Shown here: positions 39,260 through 49,534 of the stretch, piece by piece
How the letters are laid out: every line of letters begins with the position of its first letter
Numbering within the stretch: the first letter of the stretch is position 1
Assembly (NCBI RefSeq): GCF_024713945.1
Contig: NW_027461522.1
Location: 218,698 to 282,697, forward strand
Length of the DNA: 64,000 bases
Direction of reading: 5' to 3'
Origin: Dermatophagoides farinae
Lineage: Eukaryota; Arthropoda; Arachnida; Sarcoptiformes; Pyroglyphidae
Position numbers and translations under genes: made by a program
The notes under the pieces: generated by a model
The model's input: only the letters and a program-made list of their open reading frames with translations
What the model was told of the DNA's origin: nothing
Databases searched by the model: none

Positions 39260-41635
39260 ATGCAAAAAAAATGTAGACATCGTTGGGTTTCTAAAACAGA
39301 AAATGGCGAGATACTTGGTTGTTTTAAATATGAAGACCAATTTGTGCGGTTGTTAAAACGGAATGATGTGTTAATTCTGCAAGGTGACACAGGGTGTGGT
39401 AAATCGTCGATTATTCCTCACCTTATTCTTAGAAATTTCGAAAACTCAAACATTATTGTCACTCAACCTAGAAGACTCGCTGCTGTTTCTCTAGCGAAAC
39501 ACGTTTCTAAGACGTTGAGTCAAGATCCAGAAATTCGCAGCCGATTTAATTTGCCAGCTAGTCAAGTCCCAAATCTTGTTGGTTATCGCGTGAGATTTGA
39601 TAACAAAGTTGCAAAAGAAACTAAACTAGTGTATGCAACCGATGGTATTTTTTTTATGGAGTTGCTTCAGCTCTGGGCTGCTAATGGATTTGCCAGTCTT
39701 CCCAAATACAGTGTGATTATTATTGATGAAGCGCATGAACGAAATGTTAGGATCGATTTGCTTTTGATGATGATGTATTATATGTTAACTCTTAATCCCG
39801 AAATCCGACCAAAGCTCATCGTTATGAGCGCCACTATCGACGCTGAGAGTTTTATTTCATATTATAAAAATGAAAATTTTTTCAATAAAAGAACGTTAAC
39901 AGTTTCAACTCTTTTTATCTCTGCAAAACTTTACGAGCGAATCATACATCATACTGCTTTACCCGTGGAAGATCTGATAAGAGAAAGTGTGTCTCACGTG
40001 TTTAAGAGTTTGAAACTGTATAATGAAGGTAACGTTCTAGTGTTTGGTAGCGGTATAGATTTTTTAAATTCCGTCAAAGCTTCTCTTGAATATTACTTAG
40101 AAGAATTAGCCCAATTGTGCAATAACATAAAAATCGTACGAGAATTAAAAAAGATATTTGACGATCATGTAGATTTCATGGCAACATTTGTAGAAATACA
40201 AGAAGATCACGCTAAAATCGTTTATTTGCAATCAATATGTGAATTTACATACGATGAACTAGCTTCTATTTTAAATTCTATTAATGATACTACAAATTTG
40301 CCATGCAGTTCTGACTTGATTGACCTTTTGATCGACAGTGATATCGATCTGGAAATAAATTACATTTTCGATAATTTTTTTGCAAGAAATTTTGACATCC
40401 TGTTACTGTACGGATCTCAGTCGATATCTGAACAACAAAAAATATACCAAACACCTGATGATGTTGCTACGCAGCGAATCGTTTTGTCCACAAACATAGC
40501 GGAAACTTCACTAACCGTGCCGAATGTCTGCGTTGTAGTTGACTCTGGCTACGTTAAAATGATGTTTAACAATTGTTTAAAAGAAGTCCCAATTACAAAA
40601 TCCATGGCTATTCAAAGAGCAGGACGAACGGGAAGAGTCAGAGTTGGGCATGTTTTTCGTTTGTACTCTGAAAAAGACTACAACAATTTTGACGAGCTTC
40701 CCCTGCCTGAATTGCTGAGAATTGATGTTGTTGATTTCATTATTCAATTGCTACGAATCAAACAGTCTTTTACACAGACGAAAGACAAAGAAGTTAAACT
40801 AAGTAAAGACATTGTCGTGCTAATCACACAGTTACATTTATTGTCCAAACCGTCTGATACAAAATTTATCACAGCTTCCAAAGTGATGCACGAAAACGGT
40901 ATTTTAAATGAAAATAAAGATTTAACGGAAAAAGGTTATCTAGTTTCATTGCTGCCGCTTCCATACGAATTGGCTCTACTAATTGCAACTAGCACGTTGG
41001 CATATCCAGAAATTTTATCAGAAGCAATTATCTTAGCATCTATGCTGTTTCTCGAAGTAGACTGGTTCAATACCAACGGCTCTGATAAAGTACTTGCCGA
41101 CAGACGCGCTATTCTCGACAGAAACAGTGACCATTTGTCTCTTTTAAATTTATACTATTCTTGGAAATATTTCCGTGTAGAGACTGAATTTTACACGCGG
41201 TTTGGCTACCCTTCGGCCTGGTTTCAAGATTGTGAACACATTATCAAAGATATCAAAAAAATAATACTAGGAAAACCGCAATTTTCTAAATACTTGATTA
41301 ACAACCAATATATTCAAAGTGGTTTCGCCTCCATTAAAACAAATAACTTGTCCCGTGAAGATTTCGACAGCAAGATGATTAATTTGCTTGTGGATTCTTT
41401 TAGAAGTAAACTTGCTCGAGCCTCGACTTCGTTTCAAAACAACGAAAAAAAAGTAGTCTATCTGTCAAACGAAACACAGAGTGAATTGCGAATCCACAAC
41501 TCGTGTGTTTTTAGATTGTTCTCGACCCCAAATCCAAAAAATCTTGTGTATTATCAAATTATTGAAACTAATTATGTTTATATTAAGTATATCACTGCTC
41601 TCCCTGATGCTTTTAACGAGCTCGGCCAAACCTGA
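39260..41635 (+). CDS. DEAH-box RNA helicase
   Basis: A 791-residue superfamily 2 helicase. Motif I is GDTGCGKSS at residues 42-50, motif II DEAH at 156-159, and motif III SAT at 190-192. Motif V includes STNIAETSLTVPNVCVVVDSG and motif VI is QRAGRTGRVRVG. A winged-helix/ratchet-like C-terminal region and an OB-like end follow (VVYLSNETQSELRIHNSC; QIIETNYVYIKYITALPD). The order is that of the DHX/Prp family, which unwinds RNA in splicing or ribosome assembly. The N-terminus is short, with only about 35 residues before the core, so the usual specificity domains are absent and I cannot name an orthologue. A roughly 110-residue insert lies between motifs IV and V. Confidence 0.9.
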   Translation: MQKKCRHRWVSKTENGEILGCFKYEDQFVRLLKRNDVLILQGDTGCGKSSIIPHLILRNFENSNIIVTQPRRLAAVSLAKHVSKTLSQDPEIRSRFNLPASQVPNLVGYRVRFDNKVAKETKLVYATDGIFFMELLQLWAANGFASLPKYSVIIIDEAHERNVRIDLLLMMMYYMLTLNPEIRPKLIVMSATIDAESFISYYKNENFFNKRTLTVSTLFISAKLYERIIHHTALPVEDLIRESVSHVFKSLKLYNEGNVLVFGSGIDFLNSVKASLEYYLEELAQLCNNIKIVRELKKIFDDHVDFMATFVEIQEDHAKIVYLQSICEFTYDELASILNSINDTTNLPCSSDLIDLLIDSDIDLEINYIFDNFFARNFDILLLYGSQSISEQQKIYQTPDDVATQRIVLSTNIAETSLTVPNVCVVVDSGYVKMMFNNCLKEVPITKSMAIQRAGRTGRVRVGHVFRLYSEKDYNNFDELPLPELLRIDVVDFIIQLLRIKQSFTQTKDKEVKLSKDIVVLITQLHLLSKPSDTKFITASKVMHENGILNENKDLTEKGYLVSLLPLPYELALLIATSTLAYPEILSEAIILASMLFLEVDWFNTNGSDKVLADRRAILDRNSDHLSLLNLYYSWKYFRVETEFYTRFGYPSAWFQDCEHIIKDIKKIILGKPQFSKYLINNQYIQSGFASIKTNNLSREDFDSKMINLLVDSFRSKLARASTSFQNNEKKVVYLSNETQSELRIHNSCVFRLFSTPNPKNLVYYQIIETNYVYIKYITALPDAFNELGQT

Positions 41636-41753
41636 TAATGATTTAATAAAATTTTTTTTTACCTTAAATAATTTCAACATTAATTTTGTCTATTGGCATG
41701 CTGTTAATAATGTGAAAATCAGTTTGAGACTTTCACAGAGATTTACACTAATA

Positions 41754-42540
41754 ATGAGCAACACCGATAATGAGGGGGATGTTTTGAATTGTTTTGCTGA
41801 AGCCATTAATACTGCAGGAGAAAAAAATGCAAAATTAAAAGAAGCGTTGTTACTGATTACGGGCACTGAACTGAGTCAAAAGGAAAAAGAAAACCTGCAG
41901 GAAATTTTAGACGAAGCTTCTTTCGCAGTTACTGAAATGCTTAAAGAAGAACAAAAAATTCGACTAATTCAGGTCAAGCAGGTGACTTCTGTCAGACTGC
42001 GTCTAGGTTATAATAAACTTGAAGCTGAAATGCAGAATATAATTAGAGAGCTTAATAACATGCGTTCTACCGTAATTGATTTAATGTGTCACAAAGACAA
42101 CATTAATAGATCATTGAGCTCTTCTCCTCTGGTTTTGAATAGGAAAAACATTGTATCTACGCCTGTAAGTGATAACGTCGTCGTCGTTATCGAACCCGAG
42201 AAAAATCATTTTTACGACATTAGGCACGATCTTGAATCAGTAAGTATTGTAAACACACATATTCTCAGACGTCTAATATTATCGATGAACTTCATCGACT
42301 CGTCAAACAACAGGCTCCCTACATTGCTAATCTCGAAAATACTGCCTTGCTAAACAGCGAAAAGATCGTGTAAGTGCATCAAAGTTTACGTTTTTTAGTA
42401 ATTCAGCAAAAGAATTGACCACCGCTTACAGCAGAAGAATCAATAGAGTTAAGGCTTTATGGACACTAATAATACTCTTAACCGCGTTTCTCATGGTTGC
42501 ACTTTATTTTAAATGGCGTTATATTAATTTAAAGAAATGA
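41754..42540 (+). CDS. Syntaxin-like SNARE, three exons
   Basis: Exons 41754..42239, 42269..42369 and 42399..42540, joined across two 29-nt introns (42240..42268 and 42370..42398, both GTAAGT...AG), give 242 residues. The N-terminal 150 residues are helical. The SNARE motif (IIDELHRLVKQQAPYIANLE, then NSEKIVNSAKELTTAY) has a central glutamine fitting the Q-SNARE zero layer. A C-terminal membrane anchor follows (ALWTLIILLTAFLMVALYF), with a short KWRYINLKK lumenal end. Unspliced, the frame ends before the anchor, which supports the introns. It is a Qa-type membrane fusion protein; the compartment is unknown. The open frame extends upstream into the helicase gene, but the ATG at 41754 fits the family length. 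Confidence 0.85.
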
Positions 42541-43028
42541 CTCAGGAATTCCACTCATAAAATAACGATTTATTGCATCTGGCTTTTATATTTTGTTTTT
42601 CATTTGCTAACTGTTGTTGAGATTTACACTCGTTTTTACAGGATCGCTATTGTTATATAATTGATGCTATGCATATTAATTATTTCTATTATAAAAATCT
42701 AATTTATCATTAGGTAACTACATCTTTTAATTAACTATAACTAATTTACCGATTATGAAATATACTTCTTTATTAAACTGTGAAAATAGATCACTATTAC
42801 TATTACTATTTGATTATGATTGATCTAATAATATACAAGATAATTGTTTCTTCTACGTAGCGATATGAGATTACTGCTGATTAGCAAGGTGCGTTACTAA
42901 AATTATTCTTAGGCAATAATGCGTTTTTTTTTTTGCGATTTCGATTCGTAACGAATGGCTTGATAGCAACGAGGTGGCTAAAGCAACTGTTTCTACGTAT
43001 CTTATAATAATCTAACTAAACTTTATAA
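42541..43028. other. Intergenic spacer between convergent genes
   Basis: 488 AT-rich bases holding the 3' ends of the syntaxin and AP2 genes. One long T run is at 42926-42935. No ORF, RNA gene or repeat recognised. Confidence 0.4.
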
Positions 43029-44226
43029 CTATCCATATGTTTCGGCTGCCAATATGTGAGGGCCGAACGCTGTGTCTAACAAAGCGTTTGAATCTGCGGG
43101 AGTGAAGTTTTTGATTGAATCCACTTCAATTAAGGAAATATTCTTTTCAGGTAGTTTGTACGTTTGTAAATTTGCTTCATAGTTATTTACTTGCAAATTG
43201 GATTTTATGGGCATAACGTTTTCACAATTTCGATCATAATAATAAAATTCCATTCCAGAGGTGGTTGTTGGATACAGTGAATTGTCTAAATTGTATACCA
43301 TTGGTGCATATACCATATTATAGTTAGGATATGTTTGCGTCTTCATAACGTAAGACGGGTTATTAATTAAATGCGGAATATCCATATTTGTTTCATACGA
43401 TTGCATGTAATCAAATAGTTGTTTTTGTGGTTGAATCAAGTCAAAAGAATGAGAATTCATGTTTTTCTTACGTCGTTTTGGCTTTCCTTCAAGATTGTTG
43501 CACAGATAACTATTGCTAGTAGGACTCGAATATGCCGTTAATGCATCAATAGAGTCCATACTCGAGTTATTTTTAGAGATACTATCACAAATATTATCGT
43601 TATTAAATTTTTTTGATGCCTCTTGAAGTTTTAGTATCCGATATTGGATCGCCATGCGCCTAGCTTCTTCAAACCCATAATCTTCAACACTGAAATTTTT
43701 TGTTTTTCGCTTTCCTTGCCCGTTTTCTCTCCAGTTGGCTCGCCATATTCTTCTTTGTTTATCAAAGTAGACGCCTACTACTCGTCCTTCTGGAATTTTG
43801 TTTGGTATTGCGTTTTTCATGGGTGATTGTAAATTTGCATATTGTTGCATTGGGCTCATCGATTGGGATATGTTATTCCACCTAAAAGATAGTGTTAAGT
43901 TCCAAAGAAATAATTGTATACTTATAATTATGGTGCAGCTACGTTTCAAGGTAGATGGTAATAATTTTAAGTGTTGATAATACTTACATTGCGTTAGGCC
44001 CAGGATTATGAATATCTGGCTTGCTTAATCTACCTCTCTTGTGATGACTTGACATCTCGTTCATAGCGAACCAATTTGCGTTTTCACATGTACTATATTT
44101 CATTGATGCCTGATTGTTATAATTTGAAAAGTTATAATTTTTGTTGTTTATTGATCCTACATTTGACGTTCTGTATGATTCTTCATTATTATTTATATAA
44201 ATAGACGAACATTCATTATTCTCCAT
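43029..44226 (-). CDS. ApiAP2-family DNA-binding protein, two exons
   Basis: Exon 1 is 43988..44226 and exon 2 is 43029..43881. A 106-nt intron (43882..43987, donor GTAAGT, acceptor CTTTTAG) joins them in frame to give 363 residues. The AP2 domain lies at about residues 110-165: GRVVGVYFDKQRRIWRANW followed by RKTKNFSVEDYGFEEARRMA. The last stretch is the family's helix (F-E-A-R-A-I). ApiAP2 proteins are the main sequence-specific transcription factors of apicomplexans. The flanks are Asn/Tyr/Ser-rich, and there is an RRKKN basic patch after the domain. This is the strongest lineage marker in the window, and its intron is far longer than the others. Confidence 0.9.
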
Positions 44227-44638
44227 AGATACTATTCTAGAGTTTAGTCAGACATGCACACGTGTGTGCTTTGACTCCCGCGCTTTATTGTTATTTTCTG
44301 CGGAGTTATATGTTTAGTTATTTAGTCATTGTTATAAAATGAACTTTTTACGATAATTTTTTGTTTAGATCGGTAATTTTAATTAGATCAATTGATTGTG
44401 CGATTATAAAAAGCTATGTGCTTGAATGTTCTCTAATAATATTTAAATATGCGTATATTAATTTGCGAAGCGACGCATCAGATCGCTGAAAGTAAAATAA
44501 AACTCTTGAAAATTGTATTTTAAAACCTTTAAGATTTGCTCCGATTTAGTTATTCTTTACTAGGGTTCTTATTTAAATTTCTATTTAGCATGTGTTTAAT
44601 TGGCGATAAGAAAAAAGAGAAAAAATTAGGATATTTTA
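44227..44638. promoter_or_regulatory. Divergent intergenic region
   Basis: 412 bases between the AP2 and XPF head-to-head starts. A less AT-rich patch (CACACGTGTGTGC, 44258-44270) contains a near-palindromic CACGTG core, a possible transcription-factor site. No ORF or RNA gene. Confidence 0.4.
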
Positions 44639-46840
44639 ATGGGCATTGAAAAAGATAGTGTAAATGTTGTTTTCAATAAGATTGATAAGCTCAATGAGTC
44701 GATGGTTTTTCTTTCAGGTTTAGAATTTTGTAATATCACCGTACCAAATTTTATTATAAACAATATTTCAAACTATATTGCAGAATGTGTAGTAGTGATT
44801 GTGCACAACACAGTTTATAAAGAAAAACTGCAACTTAATTATGAACAAAGACTCAACACGTCTATTTCCAAGTCGCTAAATAAAGTGACTCTAAATAATC
44901 AAATCATATCGAACGATAATCAATCTAACTCAGATTTATCTTATATTGGCAGCAAAAGAAGATATATTTATGAAAAAGATAAAAATGAATCTGTAAAACA
45001 ATTAAAATTGTATACAACAAATAAAGTTAGGTTCGTTAACGTTTTAGAATTTCTTATACACATACAAGAAGAGACTAAAGATCTTACATCACATTATGTA
45101 ATTTTGGACTGTGCATTTCTAAACAGAGATAACACTTTGAAATATGTTTTGTTTAGTTTACGTAATTGTTGCACTTCTTGCATTATTAATTATGACGGGC
45201 AGGTCGAAGTTAATTACATTTTGTCTATGATTCAATCGTTGAAAAAAGATAGTTTATTCATTTATACGATTCATGTTGACGACCCTATCTTAAACTTTCA
45301 TTATGTGAACAAAACAAAAAAACTGTTCAAAACGTCATATACTAAAATAGAAACTTTGAAAGAAGTGGTTATAATTGAAGACTTGATTAAAAAATTGGCA
45401 AAGAAATCCATTGAAACTATGAGTTCACAAAGTGTTTATTTGAGCTTTCAACGTTTGCTTTATCTGCTTAAAACTCGCGATCCTTTTTTTTTTTTAAGCG
45501 AAATTCACATAGACTTCGAACTAAACAGAGGTTGGACTAAATTTCAATCAGCCAACTTAATTTACAAACTTGCAAAACTAGCCGCGGTTGAAAGCATAAA
45601 GATATGGAAAAAAATAAAAGATCAGTTAGCATCAGAAAACACTATAGTTTTTTCGTCGAGAGGGTTTTCTGTTGAGAATTACAAAAACATCAAGATTGAC
45701 TTGCTCGATAATTCTGTGAATAAAAAAGAGATCCAGCAGTTTATGGAATGGTTCAAATCATCAGTTAAAGCTTTATTTTTTAAATTTGAAGAATATTCAC
45801 GCGAAGATATTGAAGTACTAGACTTGTCCAAATTACGAAACATTGTGTTTATATTTCCACAGTATAAGGATATAACTAGCTTAAGACTCTTCATATTAGA
45901 ATTGTTCGATTTTAATGGGTGGGAAGGAAACCAAATCAATATTTTTATACTGACAAATGACGTGGAGCAATTGGTAAGTCAGAAAAATCGCAACGCTGAG
46001 CTGTTCACTAATTACGAAAAAAAAGTAAAACAGATTGTTGACAGTAATTATATAGAGAAGCAGATTGAGGCCGCACACCTAATAGATTCTCTTCAAATGA
46101 AACTTTCGTACATTATTTCGAGTAACGAAGTTCCATTGAAACATTATTTGAAAAAGTTTAGTCAAAATAATTCTGTTGCAAGCAGAATGTCTGCACTTCA
46201 AGAGATAGGATTTGATGTTTCCAAACCATGGGTGCCTCAGTTAAAAGCGCTTTATACAATACTGATCGATGCGCGAGAGATGCGGTCTAGTTTGCCTCTA
46301 ACGCTCAGTCAGTCTTTATTTAATAATACCATACAAGTTCTTAAACATGGAGATTACGTGTTATCTAGCGCCATTGTTGTGGAGAGAAAATCCTTTGGTG
46401 ATTTTTATACGTCTTTAGCCACTCATAGAGTCTACAAACAACTCAAAAACATGAACAATATGTATGAACATCCGATACTTTTGCTCGAATTGCATGACAA
46501 AAAATCAGTGACCGTAATGCCTGAGCTTGTGCAAATCAAATTTAGTTATCATAAAGTCTCTAATTTGTACTCACTTTCTGATTTGCATACAAAAAATCTT
46601 TTTTCGCTGCTTTTACAACAATCCAAATTCGGCGGACGAAATGCCAATTTTGAATATAGTATTAAAGAACGCGAATTCGACAAACCTGAGCTTTTAAATA
46701 TTGTAAATGTGATCAATCTCCTAAGCGATGATTTCACAAAAACAATACGAGAAACTAAAACGTTGAGAGAATATGTCAACAGCTGTCAATCTCATTCGAT
46801 TCTGGACTATAAGTTTGAAAATTTGTCGCTGTATACGTGA
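44639..46840 (+). CDS. XPF/ERCC4/Rad1-type structure-specific endonuclease, apparently without C-terminal HhH domain
   Basis: A 733-residue protein. The nuclease core is LYTILIDAREMRSSLP (metal ligand Asp), then VVERKSFGDF with E582-R583-K584 and D588, the ERKxxxD active site of the XPF family. YKQLKNMNNMYEHPILLLEL and VQIKFSYHKVSNLYSLSDLH follow and fit XPF specifically. Residues 1-540 correspond to the degenerate helicase-like half of XPF and have no Walker motif. XPF works with ERCC1 in nucleotide excision and crosslink repair. After the nuclease only about 110 residues remain, with no recognisable tandem helix-hairpin-helix, the part used for ERCC1 dimerisation and DNA binding. Confidence 0.85.
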   Translation: MGIEKDSVNVVFNKIDKLNESMVFLSGLEFCNITVPNFIINNISNYIAECVVVIVHNTVYKEKLQLNYEQRLNTSISKSLNKVTLNNQIISNDNQSNSDLSYIGSKRRYIYEKDKNESVKQLKLYTTNKVRFVNVLEFLIHIQEETKDLTSHYVILDCAFLNRDNTLKYVLFSLRNCCTSCIINYDGQVEVNYILSMIQSLKKDSLFIYTIHVDDPILNFHYVNKTKKLFKTSYTKIETLKEVVIIEDLIKKLAKKSIETMSSQSVYLSFQRLLYLLKTRDPFFFLSEIHIDFELNRGWTKFQSANLIYKLAKLAAVESIKIWKKIKDQLASENTIVFSSRGFSVENYKNIKIDLLDNSVNKKEIQQFMEWFKSSVKALFFKFEEYSREDIEVLDLSKLRNIVFIFPQYKDITSLRLFILELFDFNGWEGNQINIFILTNDVEQLVSQKNRNAELFTNYEKKVKQIVDSNYIEKQIEAAHLIDSLQMKLSYIISSNEVPLKHYLKKFSQNNSVASRMSALQEIGFDVSKPWVPQLKALYTILIDAREMRSSLPLTLSQSLFNNTIQVLKHGDYVLSSAIVVERKSFGDFYTSLATHRVYKQLKNMNNMYEHPILLLELHDKKSVTVMPELVQIKFSYHKVSNLYSLSDLHTKNLFSLLLQQSKFGGRNANFEYSIKEREFDKPELLNIVNVINLLSDDFTKTIRETKTLREYVNSCQSHSILDYKFENLSLYT

Positions 46841-46861
46841 AATATCTCATTTAGTGTACAA

Positions 46862-47878
46862 CTAATTTCGCATTAGGAAAGCTAAATAAAAAAGTCTGTC
46901 ATTGAGCAATGTAATTATATTGGGATTCTTATACAACGCCTCCACAATTTCTGGCGGCTTAACGATTACAACAGGGAAGCGAACGCGATGATCATCTTCG
47001 TCTTCACTGCAAGTCGCATTTTGCGCTAAATACGTTTCTCGTAGTTTGGGCTCGCAGGTGTCTTCTGTGAACAAACAAATTAAATCGACGACAGACTTGA
47101 TTTTTCCGCATTCTGTGTTTTCTTTAGCGAAATTTTCTAGAAATTCTCGTCCATCTGCATCGTTTATTATCAAATCCATGTTTTTGTATATGCAATCGAG
47201 CTGATGCAAATTACGGTTTTGAATTGCAACGGCTTGACGCAATTTTTCATAATTTCCTGTAATACAGTTTAGTTTTTTTTTATTGTTCGTAATTGTAGCC
47301 TGCAATGGAACTTCAAAATTTTCCAAGTTGGACTGGTAATCCTTTAAATAAGCGATTCCTTGTTTTAATTGTTTTTTAACTTCGACGAAATCTTCTTTGA
47401 AATAGGTAAAAATTTTTTCACAATATTTGAGCAAAGTGAATGTCTTAATTATCTGACTGTTACGCAAATTTTCCTCCGAAAGATCGTCGAAATAAGTGTT
47501 TAGCGAAAATGAGGGTTCAGTTGCTAACGAGTTTTCGTCGAAGTTTTCATTATTATCGTCCTCCAGCTCACAATCGTCAATTTCGTAGTTAATTAAACTT
47601 TTTAGCTGTTCAATTATTTTTTGCTCTGATAAGGGTTTGTAACTAAGCTGATTATCTAGATCAAGCGTTACTTCATCTGCTTCGTCCTTTTCCCACTTCC
47701 AAATCGAATTATTGTTACCTGGTGTAGATGTATCTTTGTTTGCATTTTTCTTATCTTTTAATAAAAGTGTTTCTGTAGTGCTGCTGTTGAAGGTTGGGAA
47801 TAGAACTACATTCGAATTTAACGCGTCATTGGACAGATTTGTAGTTTCTTTGTTAGGGAATGTATTATTGGTTAGCAT
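46862..47878 (-). CDS. Unknown coiled-coil protein
   Basis: 338 residues from the ATG at 47878 (MLTNNTFPNKET); the open frame extends 18 bases further without an ATG. Residues 1-120 are disordered and acidic. Residues about 135-225 are helical (KTFTLLKYCEKIFTYFKEDF, VKKQLKQGIAYLKDYQSNLE), resembling vesicle-tether or kinetochore subunits. No family recognised. It converges on XPF with only 21 bases between the stops. Confidence 0.65.
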   Translation of the reverse strand: MLTNNTFPNKETTNLSNDALNSNVVLFPTFNSSTTETLLLKDKKNANKDTSTPGNNNSIWKWEKDEADEVTLDLDNQLSYKPLSEQKIIEQLKSLINYEIDDCELEDDNNENFDENSLATEPSFSLNTYFDDLSEENLRNSQIIKTFTLLKYCEKIFTYFKEDFVEVKKQLKQGIAYLKDYQSNLENFEVPLQATITNNKKKLNCITGNYEKLRQAVAIQNRNLHQLDCIYKNMDLIINDADGREFLENFAKENTECGKIKSVVDLICLFTEDTCEPKLRETYLAQNATCSEDEDDHRVRFPVVIVKPPEIVEALYKNPNIITLLNDRLFYLAFLMRN

Positions 47879-48328
47879 CAATGATTCTTGATGCAAAGTT
47901 ATTATTTGTTATTTGAAAAAGTTGTTTTAATTTGTCTTAAAATAAAAAAAATTCTTAAGCTTAAACTATTTACAGTGGTTTACATAACTGTTTAATTTAC
48001 GTAGAAACGTAAATGTAACGCGCTTTGATTGGCTATAATTTTTTTTTGACATAATTTCTCATCAAACATTTTCGTTATTCAATTATTTTAGAGGTATTTG
48101 CTCGTTTAACTTTAAGTAAAAATTAGATTAATGCAAATTCAACAATGACGTTCGAACAAATTAAATTTTTCATGTCTTTAAATGATCTAAAGCAATATGG
48201 CCATCGTTATTTATTACAGTTGCTATGAGTATTTTTTCGTTAATAACTAGCTCATTAAAACATAGTTTAAGCTATTTTCAAGAGCTTTTGTCATAATGTT
48301 TTTAGTGTGTATAATATAAAATATATCT
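47879..48328. promoter_or_regulatory. Divergent intergenic region
   Basis: 450 AT-rich bases between head-to-head genes. Short ATGs occur but none opens a convincing frame. No RNA gene or repeat recognised. Confidence 0.35.
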
Positions 48329-49414
48329 ATGACTAAGCTTTCAGTTTGTGTTATTGGAGGAGGAAGTTTTGGAACCACACTCGCTAATATCGTTTCCATA
48401 AACGTTAAAAAAAGCGATAAGTTCAATCAGCAAGTCAAACTATGGACCTTTCCTGAAAAAACAGCTAAAAACGTTTATCTTGCGGACTGGATCAATGAAC
48501 ATCACGAAAATCCCATATATCTTCCAGATGTAAAATTGGAAAGCAATTTATTCGCGTCGAACGAACTAGCAGAGTGTGTAACGGATGCTGATTTAATCAT
48601 CTTCGGAGTTCCCAACCAGTATGCGCGTTCAGTCATCTCTGACTGCAAACCTTTTGTGTCCAAAAAAGCAAAAGCATTATCTATTATTAAAGGATTCGAC
48701 AAAACTCAAGAAGAAATTATCACGTTTTCAACTGTCATAGAACAAATTTTACAAATACCATGCTCAGCTTTAAGTGGGGCAAACGTGGCTTTTGAAATAG
48801 CTAAGAGCGAAATTTGTGAAACTAACATTGGTTATGCTGAAGAAGAGTCTGGGAAGCTTTGGGGCTCGCTGCTTAGTCTAGAAACTTTTAAAATAAGACT
48901 AGTTCCGACTGTAAAAGCTTTGGAAGTGTGTGGAGCTATGAAAAATATTTACGTATTAGCATATGGGTTTTGTCTTGCCATGAATCTTGGTTCGAACACA
49001 CTAGCTATGATACTCAGGATATCTTTGAATGAGGTTAGAAAATTTGTAACTGAACTTATCAAAGAAGAAGACTCACAGATATATTTAGAAAGCTGTGGAT
49101 TCCCTGATTTATTCACAACTGCAATTGGAGGCCGCACCGTCAAGTGTGCCAAAGAGTTTGCGTCTTTGCCACTTGAAAACCGCGACTGGTCCCACGTGGA
49201 AAAAATTGTTCTAAAAAACATGAAACTGCAAGCTCACGAGACCTGTCGATTGCTGTACAATTATTTGAGCATGCGCAACACAATATCAAACTACCCGATG
49301 CTGCAGGCAATTTATTCCATCGCGTTTGAAAAAAAAGATTTGTCAGTTTTAACTCAAACGCTGAAAAACTTACCGAACTATGAATTGACGAGAAAATTAA
49401 AAATCTGCAGCTAA
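48329..49414 (+). CDS. GPDH: NAD-dependent glycerol-3-phosphate dehydrogenase
   Basis: 361 residues. It interconverts dihydroxyacetone phosphate and glycerol-3-phosphate, linking glycolysis to glycerolipid synthesis and redox balance. The Rossmann motif VCVIGGGSFGTTLANIV is at residues 5-21. Next are FGVPNQYARSVI and the substrate/catalytic region ALEVCGAMKNIYVLAYG, with the conserved Lys before N-I. SNTLAMILRISLNEVRKF and FPDLFTTAIGGRTVKCAKEF complete the C-terminal domain. The length matches the eukaryotic cytosolic GPD1 type. The gene is intact, in a single exon. Confidence 0.95.
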   Translation: MTKLSVCVIGGGSFGTTLANIVSINVKKSDKFNQQVKLWTFPEKTAKNVYLADWINEHHENPIYLPDVKLESNLFASNELAECVTDADLIIFGVPNQYARSVISDCKPFVSKKAKALSIIKGFDKTQEEIITFSTVIEQILQIPCSALSGANVAFEIAKSEICETNIGYAEEESGKLWGSLLSLETFKIRLVPTVKALEVCGAMKNIYVLAYGFCLAMNLGSNTLAMILRISLNEVRKFVTELIKEEDSQIYLESCGFPDLFTTAIGGRTVKCAKEFASLPLENRDWSHVEKIVLKNMKLQAHETCRLLYNYLSMRNTISNYPMLQAIYSIAFEKKDLSVLTQTLKNLPNYELTRKLKICS

Positions 49415-49534
49415 ACTTTACTATTTAAAGTTTGCTCAGCCTTGAAAAAACTATCCCAAGCCTAAGTTATAAAGTTAAATAAAAACAATAAAATAATAAA
49501 CACTACATAGTTATAAAACAAATAAAACTTTAAT

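Noticed and set aside
41481-41753. Longer N-terminus for the syntaxin, overlapping the helicase end
   Set aside because: The stretch is the helicase coding sequence in another frame; the ATG at 41754 gives a normal SNARE length.
43882-43949. Signal-peptide-like start (M-K-R-S-C ...) for the AP2 protein
   Set aside because: It lies inside the 106-nt intron; splicing to the upstream exon gives a continuous Asn-rich protein without it.
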